Assembly (NCBI RefSeq): GCF_014904755.1
Contig: NZ_JACZFQ010000073.1
Span: 62,001-126,000, forward strand
DNA from: Neoluteolibacter marinus
GTDB taxonomy: Bacteria > Verrucomicrobiota > Verrucomicrobiia > Verrucomicrobiales > Akkermansiaceae
Reading direction: 5' to 3'
DNA: 64,000 nucleotides
In this document: positions 44,785-53,213 of the stretch, piece after piece
How the letters are laid out: every line of letters starts with the position of its first letter
How positions within the stretch are numbered: position 1 is the stretch's first letter
Program-made: the position numbers and the translations under genes
Notes under the pieces: model-generated
Database searches by the model: none
Seen by the model: the letters and a program-made list of their open reading frames with translations, nothing else
What the model was told of the DNA's origin: nothing

Positions 44785-45294
44785 CTAGGGACGCTCCTGT
44801 CCCGCGGTGCTGGCTTTCTGTTTCAGCAATGTGGCCACGGCTCGAGGGCCAAGCACCTCTGCGGCCTCTCGCAGAATCTGTTCCATGGCACTGGTGTCCC
44901 CGTGTTCGAGATGCGCCTGGGCTTCGGCGATCCTTTGCCATCCCGTTCGTTCCCTTCGCCCGACTTCGGCAACGTCATGAAGTACCTGCTTCCAAAGTTT
45001 CCATGCGGCGACTTGAGAAACTCCCAGTTCTCGGCCGATCTGCCGGAAGGACAAACCTTGCAGCCTCAGGCGAGTAACCGCCTTTCTCCTCAGCAGAGTC
45101 ACAAAACGTTGAGCGGACCTACGCCCGCGAAGTGGTTGGGGACGTCGGTCAATCTGCCAATAGGGACCTCGATAGCCCCCGGCAACTGCCGCGACCGAAC
45201 TCATCGTGATGAGACGATCGTGCCTGCTGATCTCGTTCATCAGAACCTGATCGATCTCAGGTTGAATGCCTCGCATGGAATGGTCCGATTTCAT
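44785..45294 (-). CDS. HTH-domain protein of unknown function
   Basis: 169 residues. The centre (~75-115) has a resolvase/terminase-like helix-turn-helix: RRKAVTRLRLQGLSFRQIGRE, then LGVSQVAAWKLWKQVL. The C-terminus is helical and charged. It resembles phage small-terminase or recombinase DNA-binding domains but lacks a catalytic domain. Position next to the truncated tRNA suggests a mobile-element remnant or a regulator of the island. Confidence 0.6.
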   Translation of the reverse strand: MKSDHSMRGIQPEIDQVLMNEISRHDRLITMSSVAAVAGGYRGPYWQIDRRPQPLRGRRSAQRFVTLLRRKAVTRLRLQGLSFRQIGRELGVSQVAAWKLWKQVLHDVAEVGRRERTGWQRIAEAQAHLEHGDTSAMEQILREAAEVLGPRAVATLLKQKASTAGQERP

Positions 45295-45324
45295 CGTGTG
45301 GCTCGTTTGAGATCCCTCTCCAGT

Positions 45325-45702
45325 TTAATCATGCGCGAAGACGGGGAATAGGGGCGTGGAATTGATGCAGCGGTTCGTCTCCAGTATCAGATTCCCGTCA
45401 GGGATCAGCACATGGTTCTCCCTGTTCTGAGACCCGGTGGCATTGATCTGCATATCCGCGGGAAAGGGATCGATTTTGAAGGTCGCCTCGCCGGGGATGG
45501 ATCTCGGTCGTATGATGATGGCGTTGCCCGTGAACCTACAGATGCTGTTGTTCAGGGCCATTGATACCATGATTCCCACATGGGCACGTGGGCAAGGGGA
45601 TGCTCCCGTTTCCCTTTCAGTGCACAAACCCGAGGCAACGGGCGTTTGTCGGCGACATGCCATAGGAGGGATTTCTTCAATTGCCCTCCCGATCTCCCGC
45701 AA
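45325..45702 (-). CDS. Possible small ORF, unknown
   Basis: A 125-codon frame from a TTG; internal ATG codons would give ~78 residues starting MALNNSICRFTG. The composition (IIIRPRSIPGEATFKIDPF) looks protein-like rather than a shadow, but no family is recognised and no Shine-Dalgarno is clear. It lies in the ~555-bp gap (45295-45849) between the HTH gene and hsdM, where nothing else is supported apart from the presumed hsd promoter. Confidence 0.3.
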   Translation of the reverse strand: MREIGRAIEEIPPMACRRQTPVASGLCTERETGASPCPRAHVGIMVSMALNNSICRFTGNAIIIRPRSIPGEATFKIDPFPADMQINATGSQNRENHVLIPDGNLILETNRCINSTPLFPVFAHD

Positions 45703-45849
45703 ACGGATTGCTGGTGGTCGGCTGCACCTGATTTGGTCGCTCCTCGGGCGATTGGGTGCCTGGAATCAGTGAGGAATCGCCTTTTCGTGATGCTCGCGGC
45801 TCAAATATCCTTCCCACGTGACCCGGCACTCGGTCACGAGCCCACTTTC

Positions 45850-47592
45850 ATGACCCCGCAAGCCCTCTCCACCTTCCTCTGGTCCGTCGCCGATCTTTTG
45901 CGCGGTGACTACCGCCAATCCGACTACGGCAAGGTCATCTTGCCCTTCACGGTGCTCCGCCGGCTCGACTGTGTGCTGGAGCCGACGAAGGCGTCCGTAC
46001 TGGCCGAGTTCGCAGCCAAGACCGCCGCGGGGTTGAATCCCGAGCCCTTCCTACTGCGGAAGTCCGGGCAGAGCTTCTACAATACCTCACCGCTGGACCT
46101 GAAGACGCTGCTCGGCGATCAGGACCATCTGCGGGAGAATCTCGATGCCTACATCCAGGCGTTCTCTGCTTCGGCGCGGGATATTTTCGAGCGCTTCGAC
46201 TTCGCCACCCAGATCGAGAAGCTCCACAAGAACGGCCTCCTCTACCTGATCACCGAGAAGTTCGCCGGCATCGACCTGCATCCGGACGTGGTGCCGAACG
46301 AATCGATGGGCCACGTCTTCGAGGAACTCATTCGCAAGTTCGCCGAAATCTCCAACGAGACCGCCGGGGAGCACTTCACCCCGCGCGAGGTGATCCGCCT
46401 GATGGTCAACCTGCTCTTCATTGAGGACGACGAGGCGCTCTCGAAGCCCGGGGTGGTGCGCACCATCTACGACCCCACCGCCGGCACCGGTGGGATGCTC
46501 TCCACGGCGGAGGAATACCTCTCCGAGCACAATCCCGGCGCGCGGCTCACCATGTTCGGCCAGGAACTGAACGACGAGTCCTACGCCATCTGCAAGGCCG
46601 ACATGTTGATCAAGGGCCAGGACGTGGGGAACATCGTCGCGGGCAACACGCTTTCCGACGATGGCCTGCCGGGGAAGCACTTCGACTACATGCTCTCGAA
46701 TCCGCCCTTCGGCGTGGAGTGGAAGAAGATCCAGAAGGAGATCACCAAAGAGGCGACCGACCAGGGCTACAACGGCCGCTTCGGTCCCGGGCTGCCACGG
46801 GTCAGCGATGGCTCGCTGCTGTTCCTGCTCCACCTCATTTCCAAAATGCGCCCCGCCCGGGACGGCGGCAGCCGCTTCGGCATCGTGCTCAATGGCTCGC
46901 CGCTCTTCACCGGGGGCGCGGGCTCCGGCGAGAGCGAGATCCGCCGCCACGTGCTGGAGAACGACCTCGTCGAGGCGATCATCGGCCTGCCCACCGACAT
47001 GTTCTACAACACCGGCATCAGCACCTACGTCTGGATCGTCAGCAACCGCAAGCCGGCGGCGAGGAAGGGCAAGGTGCAGCTCATCGACGCCTCCGGCTTC
47101 TGGCAAAAGATGCGCAAGAGCCTCGGCAGCAAGCGCAAGGAACTCGGTTCCGAGCACCTCGACGACATCACCCGGATCTTCGGTAGCTTCGAGGAAGTCA
47201 CCCGTGACGGCGTGCCGATCAGCCGCATCTTTGCCAATGAGGACTTCGGCTACCGCACCATCACCGTCGAGCGTCCCCAGCGCGACGAGGCGGGGAAGAT
47301 CGTGCTCGGCCAGAAAGGGAAGGCCAAGGGCAAGCCGGTGGCTGACAGCAGCCTGCGGGACACCGAGAACGTCCCCTTGCGGGACGACGTGCACGCCTAT
47401 TTCGAGCGCGAGGTCCTGCCCCACGCCCCCGACGCCTGGATCAACGAGTCCAAGACCAAGGTCGGCTACGAGATCCCCTTCAACCGCCACTTCTACGTCT
47501 TCAAGCCGCCGCGCCCGCTGGCCGAGATCGACGCTGACCTCAAAGGCTGCACCGATCGCATTGTCACCATGATCGAGGGAATGTCGCAATGA
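45850..47592 (+). CDS. hsdM: Type I restriction-modification DNA methyltransferase subunit
   Basis: 580 residues from the ATG at 45850 (MTPQALSTFLWSVADLLRGD). The N-terminal helical domain precedes the N6-adenine methyltransferase core: DPTAGTGGM (SAM site) and NPPFG (catalytic). GEHFTPREVIRLMV and GQELNDESYAICKADMLIKG are typical of HsdM. Two HsdM and one HsdS form the methylase, which protects host DNA; HsdR adds restriction. Its end overlaps the hsdS start by 4 nt. Confidence 0.95.
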   Translation: MTPQALSTFLWSVADLLRGDYRQSDYGKVILPFTVLRRLDCVLEPTKASVLAEFAAKTAAGLNPEPFLLRKSGQSFYNTSPLDLKTLLGDQDHLRENLDAYIQAFSASARDIFERFDFATQIEKLHKNGLLYLITEKFAGIDLHPDVVPNESMGHVFEELIRKFAEISNETAGEHFTPREVIRLMVNLLFIEDDEALSKPGVVRTIYDPTAGTGGMLSTAEEYLSEHNPGARLTMFGQELNDESYAICKADMLIKGQDVGNIVAGNTLSDDGLPGKHFDYMLSNPPFGVEWKKIQKEITKEATDQGYNGRFGPGLPRVSDGSLLFLLHLISKMRPARDGGSRFGIVLNGSPLFTGGAGSGESEIRRHVLENDLVEAIIGLPTDMFYNTGISTYVWIVSNRKPAARKGKVQLIDASGFWQKMRKSLGSKRKELGSEHLDDITRIFGSFEEVTRDGVPISRIFANEDFGYRTITVERPQRDEAGKIVLGQKGKAKGKPVADSSLRDTENVPLRDDVHAYFEREVLPHAPDAWINESKTKVGYEIPFNRHFYVFKPPRPLAEIDADLKGCTDRIVTMIEGMSQ

Positions 47593-48944
47593 GCTTCCCG
47601 CGGTACTCGAAATACAAGGACAGCGGCGTCGAGTGGCTCGGCGAGGTGCCTGAGCATTGGGAAAAGCGTTCCCTTCAATCTGTGGCCTCGACCGAAGATT
47701 CCATTTTCATTGATGGTGACTGGATTGAGAGCAAAGACATTTCAGATTTGGGTGTTAGGTATCTGACATCAGGCAATGTCGGAGCAGGATTTTACAAGGA
47801 GCAAGGACAGGGGTTTATCACTGCCGCTACTTTTGAAGCCCTCAATTGCACGGAAGTGCTTCCCGGTGACATCTTGATCTCTAGACTGAACCTTCCAATC
47901 GGAAGAGCGTGCATAGTCCCGGATCTTGAAAGCAGGATCGTGACCTGCGTTGACAACGTCATCTTTCGGCCAGGTCCGTTATTCGATAGGCGGTTTATCG
48001 TCTATCTCCTTTCTTCAAAGCATCACTTTGCAAACACTGATAACCTCGGGAGGGGGAGTACTATGCAGCGGATCAGTAGGAGCATATTGGGAAAAATTAG
48101 GTTCGCCTTTCCGCCCCTACCCGAACAAACCGCCATCGCCGCCTTCCTCGACCGGGAGACGGCGAAGATCGATGGACTGGTAGCGGAGCAGCGGCGGCTG
48201 ATGGAACTGCTGAAAGAAAAACGGCAGGCTGTCATCTCCCACGCCGTCACCAAAGGCCTCAACCCCGACGCCCCCATGAAGCCTTCCGGCATCGAATGGC
48301 TCGGCAACGTGCCGGAGCATTGGGAGGTGGTGCAGAGCCGACGCTTGTTCCGGGTTCGCAACGAACCTGCTCGCGAATCGGATCAGCAGCTTACGGCCTC
48401 CCAAAAATATGGAATGTTGCCTCAGTCAGAATTCATGGAGCGGGAAGGTCGAAAGGTTGTCCTGATCATTGAAGGCAAAGATAGCCTTAGGCACGCGGAA
48501 CCAAACGACTTCATTATTAGCTTGAGAAGCTTTCAGGGTGGGATCGAATGGTGCACCTTGGCGGGTTCCGTGACGTTTCATTACGTAGTCCTGATGCCGA
48601 TCAAGCACGTCCACCCTCCGTTCTTTGCTCACTTGTTCAAAAGCACGGCGTACATCCAAGCACTCCGATCCACGGCAAACCTGATCCGAGATGGCCAAGA
48701 CCTGCGCTTTTCACACTTTGTGCAAGTTGACCTGCCGATCGTCCCATTGGACGAGCAGGCCGCGATTGCAGATTTCCTGAATCAAGAACTTGCTAAGCTC
48801 GACACCCTCACCGCCGAAGCCCAACGCGCCATCGACCTGCTCCAGGAACGCCGCACCGCCCTGATCTCCGCCGCCGTCACCGGGCAGATCGACGTGCGCC
48901 ATATTTCGGCTCCCCAAAATCCATGTGACACCGACACCAAATGA
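47589..48944 (+). CDS. hsdS: Type I restriction-modification specificity subunit
   Basis: 451 residues, starting in an ATGA overlap with hsdM. Two target-recognition domains are each introduced by a repeat (SGVEWLGEVPEHWE near residue 12 and SGIEWLGNVPEHWE near residue 230) and separated by conserved helical spacers (LPEQTAIAAFLDRETAKIDGL and LDEQAAIADFLNQELAKLDTL). The TRD portions look lower in GC than the flanking spacers, as expected from TRD exchange. The two TRDs read the two halves of a bipartite target. The CHAT gene start lies inside the last codons of hsdS. Confidence 0.95.
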   Translation: MSFPRYSKYKDSGVEWLGEVPEHWEKRSLQSVASTEDSIFIDGDWIESKDISDLGVRYLTSGNVGAGFYKEQGQGFITAATFEALNCTEVLPGDILISRLNLPIGRACIVPDLESRIVTCVDNVIFRPGPLFDRRFIVYLLSSKHHFANTDNLGRGSTMQRISRSILGKIRFAFPPLPEQTAIAAFLDRETAKIDGLVAEQRRLMELLKEKRQAVISHAVTKGLNPDAPMKPSGIEWLGNVPEHWEVVQSRRLFRVRNEPARESDQQLTASQKYGMLPQSEFMEREGRKVVLIIEGKDSLRHAEPNDFIISLRSFQGGIEWCTLAGSVTFHYVVLMPIKHVHPPFFAHLFKSTAYIQALRSTANLIRDGQDLRFSHFVQVDLPIVPLDEQAAIADFLNQELAKLDTLTAEAQRAIDLLQERRTALISAAVTGQIDVRHISAPQNPCDTDTK

Positions 48945-51900
48945 ATCGTGGCGCCGATCGTTTGGAGTCTTACATGCGCCGTCTGTGAATCCTCAAGAGA
49001 TCAAAGACCTATATCGCAGGGGGTTTCTCGCCGAGGTGGTCGAGGCGGCAAAGGAGGCGCAATTAGCAGACGGTGAGCTGGGGCAAGCGACCATCATTGG
49101 TGTTCAATCACTGATGGCGATGGGGCGCTTTCGAGAGGCTGCGGACCTTGGAATCTCCGCCTCCACTCGGTGCGACGGGTCCGAGGAAGCGGTTCTCAGG
49201 ACCCAGGCTGCCTTTGCATGGTTGGTCTTTCATCCCTGCGAGGACGGACGCGCGAAAGTAAGGTCCGAAATGCAGAAGCTCGAGGCGCTGGATGATGCCT
49301 ATTCAACAGCGATGGCGAAATACTGGGAGATTCGTCTTCTGGCCATGGAGATCGCTCTATTCGTTCGGCCCCTCACACGAATGCCAGAGGTTGTTGGTGG
49401 ATTCCTGGACGCTGCCCGACTTTTTCGGGAGGCTGGCCTCTTTGCAGAGGCGCGGGGCGAGCTTCTCCGCGCGGCTGAACAGGTCCAGAAGGAACCTTCG
49501 CGCGATATTCTGAAGGCGAGGGAGATTCTGGAAGGGATTCGTGCCGAAGCTAGAACTGACCATGATCTTCCCAGCGCGGCTCGGGCCGCGTTGGCGCTGG
49601 CCGAGCTGGAATTTGATGCGACGATGGGTCGAGAAGCAGAACCCGACGACACGGCAGTAAGAATGGCTCTGGCTGGATTCGACGATGCACTGAATCAATA
49701 TCTCGATGCTGGGATGGCTTCGGGAGAAGCGGAAGTTCGAGCCGCAGCCGGCCGGAAGATGTTGCAATACGGATTTGAAGCGGGTGCAGAGCATCTGCGT
49801 GCTGCGGCCGAATCGTGGGAAATGGCAGGACATCGCGGGGAGGCCGACGGCGCCTGGCGCGATCTCCATCTCTGGCACTATCGTCGTGGCAATACAGAGG
49901 AGGCAAGAGACTTAGAGGAGAGGATCGCCGCGGGACCCGCCATAGAGAGTGCTCTCACGAGCGTAACTTCTGGCATCCTGCTTTCCCAAGCGGAATTCGC
50001 TAGAGGCAACTTTGCCGATGCGGTTGAAATCTCAGCTGATTCACGAAACACGGACCTCGAACCGGGACAGCGGGCATCGCTGCTGCTGATCGAAGCCAAT
50101 TCCTTGGCCTCACGTGGCGCGCTGGGAGATGCGGAGCGTGCGGCGATGGAAGCCGTGGCATTGCTGCGTGGGGCTGAACCTTGTGCGCTGCTGGGCGACG
50201 CATTGTTTCAACTGGGGTCCGTGCAGGCGGCATCAAGCGAACGGTTCCGCTTGTGGGAGGAAGCGGCGAACAATGACATTGCATGCGGGTTAAAGAAGTC
50301 CGCGGCCCAGCGCTATGCGAATATGGCAGAGTTCTTGTCACAATCTGGGAGCGCCATCCATTTGCCCGACGGTCGGAATGTTGAGGACCTTTTCCAGCAG
50401 TCAGAAAACTTGACCGGGGTCGGACGCGACCTCGAAACGATCGTTCTTCGCGGGAACATTGCTCAAAGACGAGGAATCGTCGCCTTCCGGGATGACGATA
50501 TCGGAGAAACTGGAAAACACTTCACCGAAGCAGAGAGTTGCTTTCGCAGAGCCGGTCGTGCGTCTGAACTCGCCTTCACCCTTGGCCATCAGGGTCTGGT
50601 TCTTTTTCAGATTGCTCGGCGCATGCGCTCCTTGGAGAGTTTCGAGGCAGCCTCAATGAGGTTTGTTGAGGCTGCGGGTCTTTTTCTCCGGCTCGATCAT
50701 CTGGGAGAGCAACACCGAATGGAGCGGCTCGCAGGCGCGGCCTCGTGGGAAGCGGGGGATTTGGCTGCCGGTACGCGACGAGATGAGCTCCTTGACGAAG
50801 CTTTCCAACATTACGAATTGGCCGGGACCATTGAATGCCTTCTGATCAAGGGGCGGATGGAGGCGGTCTTAGGTGAACGCCAAAAGAGTTTCGACGATTT
50901 TGCGAGTAAGAATGTCAGCATCCACGACGAGTATTTGAAATTATGCTTGGTTGTAAGGCCAGATCCAGCCGCAGCATTTCGATGGCTGGATCGACTGAAG
51001 GCAAGGGGTTTGCTTTCCTCGATGGTAGACCAAAGCAAGCTTCAACTGCTACCTGTCAACCTTGATAAGCGTATCTTGAGGAAGTGGTTGGTGCTGGAAG
51101 CCAAATATTCAGCAGTAGAGAAGAGGGCGGGTGAAAGAGCGGCATTGAAGAGCACGCTGTCGACCTCCAATCTCAATGGGAGCTCTAAGAAAGACGTCAG
51201 GGACAGGGAGAATACGCTCTTGGGGCAAGAGCTTCGCACACTTCAGAAAGAAGAAGAGCTTTTGTTAGAGGAGACGGCCTGTTCGTCGGAAGCCGCTTCC
51301 TTCGTTTCACTTCGTAAGAATCTGGGCGTGGATTGGGCACTGTGGCAACAGGCGTTGAAGGAGCAAAGCACTCGGCCCGAAGCCACTCAAAGAGCAGTGC
51401 TGTCCATTCATTTCGTCTGGCTCCGAAACAAGGGGGACACTTCAGGATCTATCCAGCTCATTGCGTGCTGCAGCGGCTGGGACTTGCCGAGGATAGCAAA
51501 GGTTTCGACCAAGTGCCATGACGTCGAATCGTTCATACAGCAATGTTTTGAAGGACCGGGACGTTCGTCGCTGACCACTTGGTTGAAGATGGCCGGCGGC
51601 GACGCCGCGTGGTGCCGACGCTTTGCTTCGCTGATCGCTCCACTCGCCGAATGGACTCAGCCGGGGGACATCGTGTTGCTTATTCCCCACGGTCCGCTTC
51701 ATTCCGTGCCTCTTCACGCCTTGCACATCGACGGTCAGCCTTTGGCGGAGAGGAATGCAGTCTGTTTCGCTCCGAGCGCGGCCATTCTGATGGTCTGCTG
51801 GCAGCGGCAGAAAGGGCAACCAGGCGGGAAAAGTGCTGCTGTTGGCTGTTCCAATCCAGGGGCAGGTTTCCCTCGCCTGCTCCGTGCGGACCAAGAGGCA

Positions 51901-52404
51901 GCTTTCGTCGGGAGTCTTCTCGGGACATCACCACTCATTGCAGACGCAATTTCGCCCGAGGATTTTCGTGAGGCTATCGCCGACGCATGGGCAGTGCATT
52001 TTGCCGGTCATGCCACAGAATCGGAATCGGGCTGGGACAGTGGGCTCCAGTTGGGGGGCGGAAACGTTTTCACTGTTCGTGATTTGTTTCAGACTCGATT
52101 GAATGCGGACATATTCACTCTTTCCGGCTGCCACACGGCCCGCAGCCGCCGCCGGGATGGCGACGAGATGCTTGGGCTCATTCCAGCATTGCTCTACTCT
52201 GGGGCATCATCCGTGCTCGCCAGCCAGTGGGAGGCCGCGGATGACTCGACCGCTGAGTTGATGCAGCAGTTCTACGGTGCGCTCCACGGCCCTCAGCCCG
52301 TGGCCAAGGCCGATGCCTTCCGTTCCGCGATTGCTCAAACTCGTCGCATTTTTCCCAATTTGCCTCAATGGGCTGCCTTTACTTTGCATGGAGACTGGAA
52401 ATAG
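48925..52404 (+). CDS. TPR-CHAT caspase-like protease inserted in the hsd operon
   Basis: 1159 residues from a GTG that overlaps the end of hsdS by 20 nt. The N-terminal ~750 residues are helical TPR-like repeats (alanine-rich helix pairs, e.g. AAADLGISASTR and AERAAMEAVALLRG types), then a charged linker. The C-terminal ~330 residues are a CHAT domain: PLHSVPLHAL, the catalytic His1029 in HFAGHAT and catalytic Cys1069 in LSGCHTARS, and GASSVLASQW. CHAT proteases act in defence, as the TPR-CHAT partner of gRAMP in type III-E CRISPR and as activators of bacterial gasdermins. Here the context is type I restriction. Codon use is visibly less GC-rich than in hsdM and hsdR. Trigger and substrate are unknown. 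Confidence 0.88.
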   Translation: MTPTPNESWRRSFGVLHAPSVNPQEIKDLYRRGFLAEVVEAAKEAQLADGELGQATIIGVQSLMAMGRFREAADLGISASTRCDGSEEAVLRTQAAFAWLVFHPCEDGRAKVRSEMQKLEALDDAYSTAMAKYWEIRLLAMEIALFVRPLTRMPEVVGGFLDAARLFREAGLFAEARGELLRAAEQVQKEPSRDILKAREILEGIRAEARTDHDLPSAARAALALAELEFDATMGREAEPDDTAVRMALAGFDDALNQYLDAGMASGEAEVRAAAGRKMLQYGFEAGAEHLRAAAESWEMAGHRGEADGAWRDLHLWHYRRGNTEEARDLEERIAAGPAIESALTSVTSGILLSQAEFARGNFADAVEISADSRNTDLEPGQRASLLLIEANSLASRGALGDAERAAMEAVALLRGAEPCALLGDALFQLGSVQAASSERFRLWEEAANNDIACGLKKSAAQRYANMAEFLSQSGSAIHLPDGRNVEDLFQQSENLTGVGRDLETIVLRGNIAQRRGIVAFRDDDIGETGKHFTEAESCFRRAGRASELAFTLGHQGLVLFQIARRMRSLESFEAASMRFVEAAGLFLRLDHLGEQHRMERLAGAASWEAGDLAAGTRRDELLDEAFQHYELAGTIECLLIKGRMEAVLGERQKSFDDFASKNVSIHDEYLKLCLVVRPDPAAAFRWLDRLKARGLLSSMVDQSKLQLLPVNLDKRILRKWLVLEAKYSAVEKRAGERAALKSTLSTSNLNGSSKKDVRDRENTLLGQELRTLQKEEELLLEETACSSEAASFVSLRKNLGVDWALWQQALKEQSTRPEATQRAVLSIHFVWLRNKGDTSGSIQLIACCSGWDLPRIAKVSTKCHDVESFIQQCFEGPGRSSLTTWLKMAGGDAAWCRRFASLIAPLAEWTQPGDIVLLIPHGPLHSVPLHALHIDGQPLAERNAVCFAPSAAILMVCWQRQKGQPGGKSAAVGCSNPGAGFPRLLRADQEAAFVGSLLGTSPLIADAISPEDFREAIADAWAVHFAGHATESESGWDSGLQLGGGNVFTVRDLFQTRLNADIFTLSGCHTARSRRRDGDEMLGLIPALLYSGASSVLASQWEAADDSTAELMQQFYGALHGPQPVAKADAFRSAIAQTRRIFPNLPQWAAFTLHGDWK

Positions 52405-52412
52405 TTCGGGGT

Positions 52413-53108
52413 ATGGATCAGCCGGATGACGAACAACGTGACGACGTTTTTTCAGAGCAGCTCGAGATCGACGAAGGAGAGCTGCACGATGCCAATCACG
52501 AGCGGGGCAAAGTTCTGGAGATTAGCGACCAAATTCGCCTTCTCGCGAAGCAAAACCGGCTGAGTCTTTTCAAGAAAAGGGCCTTGAGGAAGGCAAATGA
52601 CAACGTCGGATGGTTGGCAGAGGCAGAGTTGCAGTTTCAGTCACATGCGCATCCCGATTGTCGCTTTGTTCAGGTGATGCTTGGCGTTACGCTTGATATG
52701 TCGCCTGGTGCCAAGATACTCGCCGTGCAGCCGGACAGAGCCATGGTGCATCAAGTCAAGCTAACAGAGGCCCTCAAGCCAGCATTTGAGGCTACAATCC
52801 CGGGGATAGGACTCAAGACTACCCTAGGCGCTGAAACGGCCTCCGAGCAGACTTTCGATCAACCAGTTCTCACCGGCTACAATGGCGAGGACCGTGCCAT
52901 TTGGACTTTTAGAATTCCGGCGAAAGGTTACGAGCTAAGTCTGAATTTGCCGTTGCACCTCAGGATGGAGTACCCCAGCACAATCGATATCCTCCGAGCT
53001 AGAGTCCAGGTTTCAGCTCGTGTTGCGGTTCGTGGGTGGGCGGATTTCATCCCGCTGATTGGGAAGAAATCGGGCAGGGGACAAACCCCGATCTACCTTG
53101 ATCGCTAG
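52413..53108 (+). CDS. Unknown protein downstream of the CHAT protease (candidate partner or substrate)
   Basis: 231 residues from the ATG at 52413, 8 bp after the CHAT stop. The N-terminal ~75 residues are acidic then basic and helical (DDEQRDDVFSEQLEIDE, LSLFKKRALRKAND). The rest is predicted beta-rich, with a Trp-containing strand pattern (IWTFRIPAKGYELSLNLPL, then RVAVRGWADFIPLIGKK). No known family, gasdermin-like pattern or catalytic motif was recognised, and there is no signal peptide or membrane segment. Tight coupling to the CHAT gene and similar low-GC composition make it the obvious candidate partner, regulator or cleavage target. A 105-bp gap separates it from hsdR. Confidence 0.75.
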   Translation: MDQPDDEQRDDVFSEQLEIDEGELHDANHERGKVLEISDQIRLLAKQNRLSLFKKRALRKANDNVGWLAEAELQFQSHAHPDCRFVQVMLGVTLDMSPGAKILAVQPDRAMVHQVKLTEALKPAFEATIPGIGLKTTLGAETASEQTFDQPVLTGYNGEDRAIWTFRIPAKGYELSLNLPLHLRMEYPSTIDILRARVQVSARVAVRGWADFIPLIGKKSGRGQTPIYLDR

Positions 53109-53213
53109 AATCCCGGTCTATTCGCCTGCTGAGGTGAGATTCCGGGGAAGGCAAATGTTCGCCACCTTGGCCGGTCGAATGTGACAAGTAAAAAATCAAG
53201 TCGTGAAATAGGA

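Noticed and set aside
52413-53108. Bacterial gasdermin as partner of the CHAT protease
   Set aside because: No gasdermin-like hydrophobic or lipid-modified N-terminus was recognised; the assignment would be guesswork.
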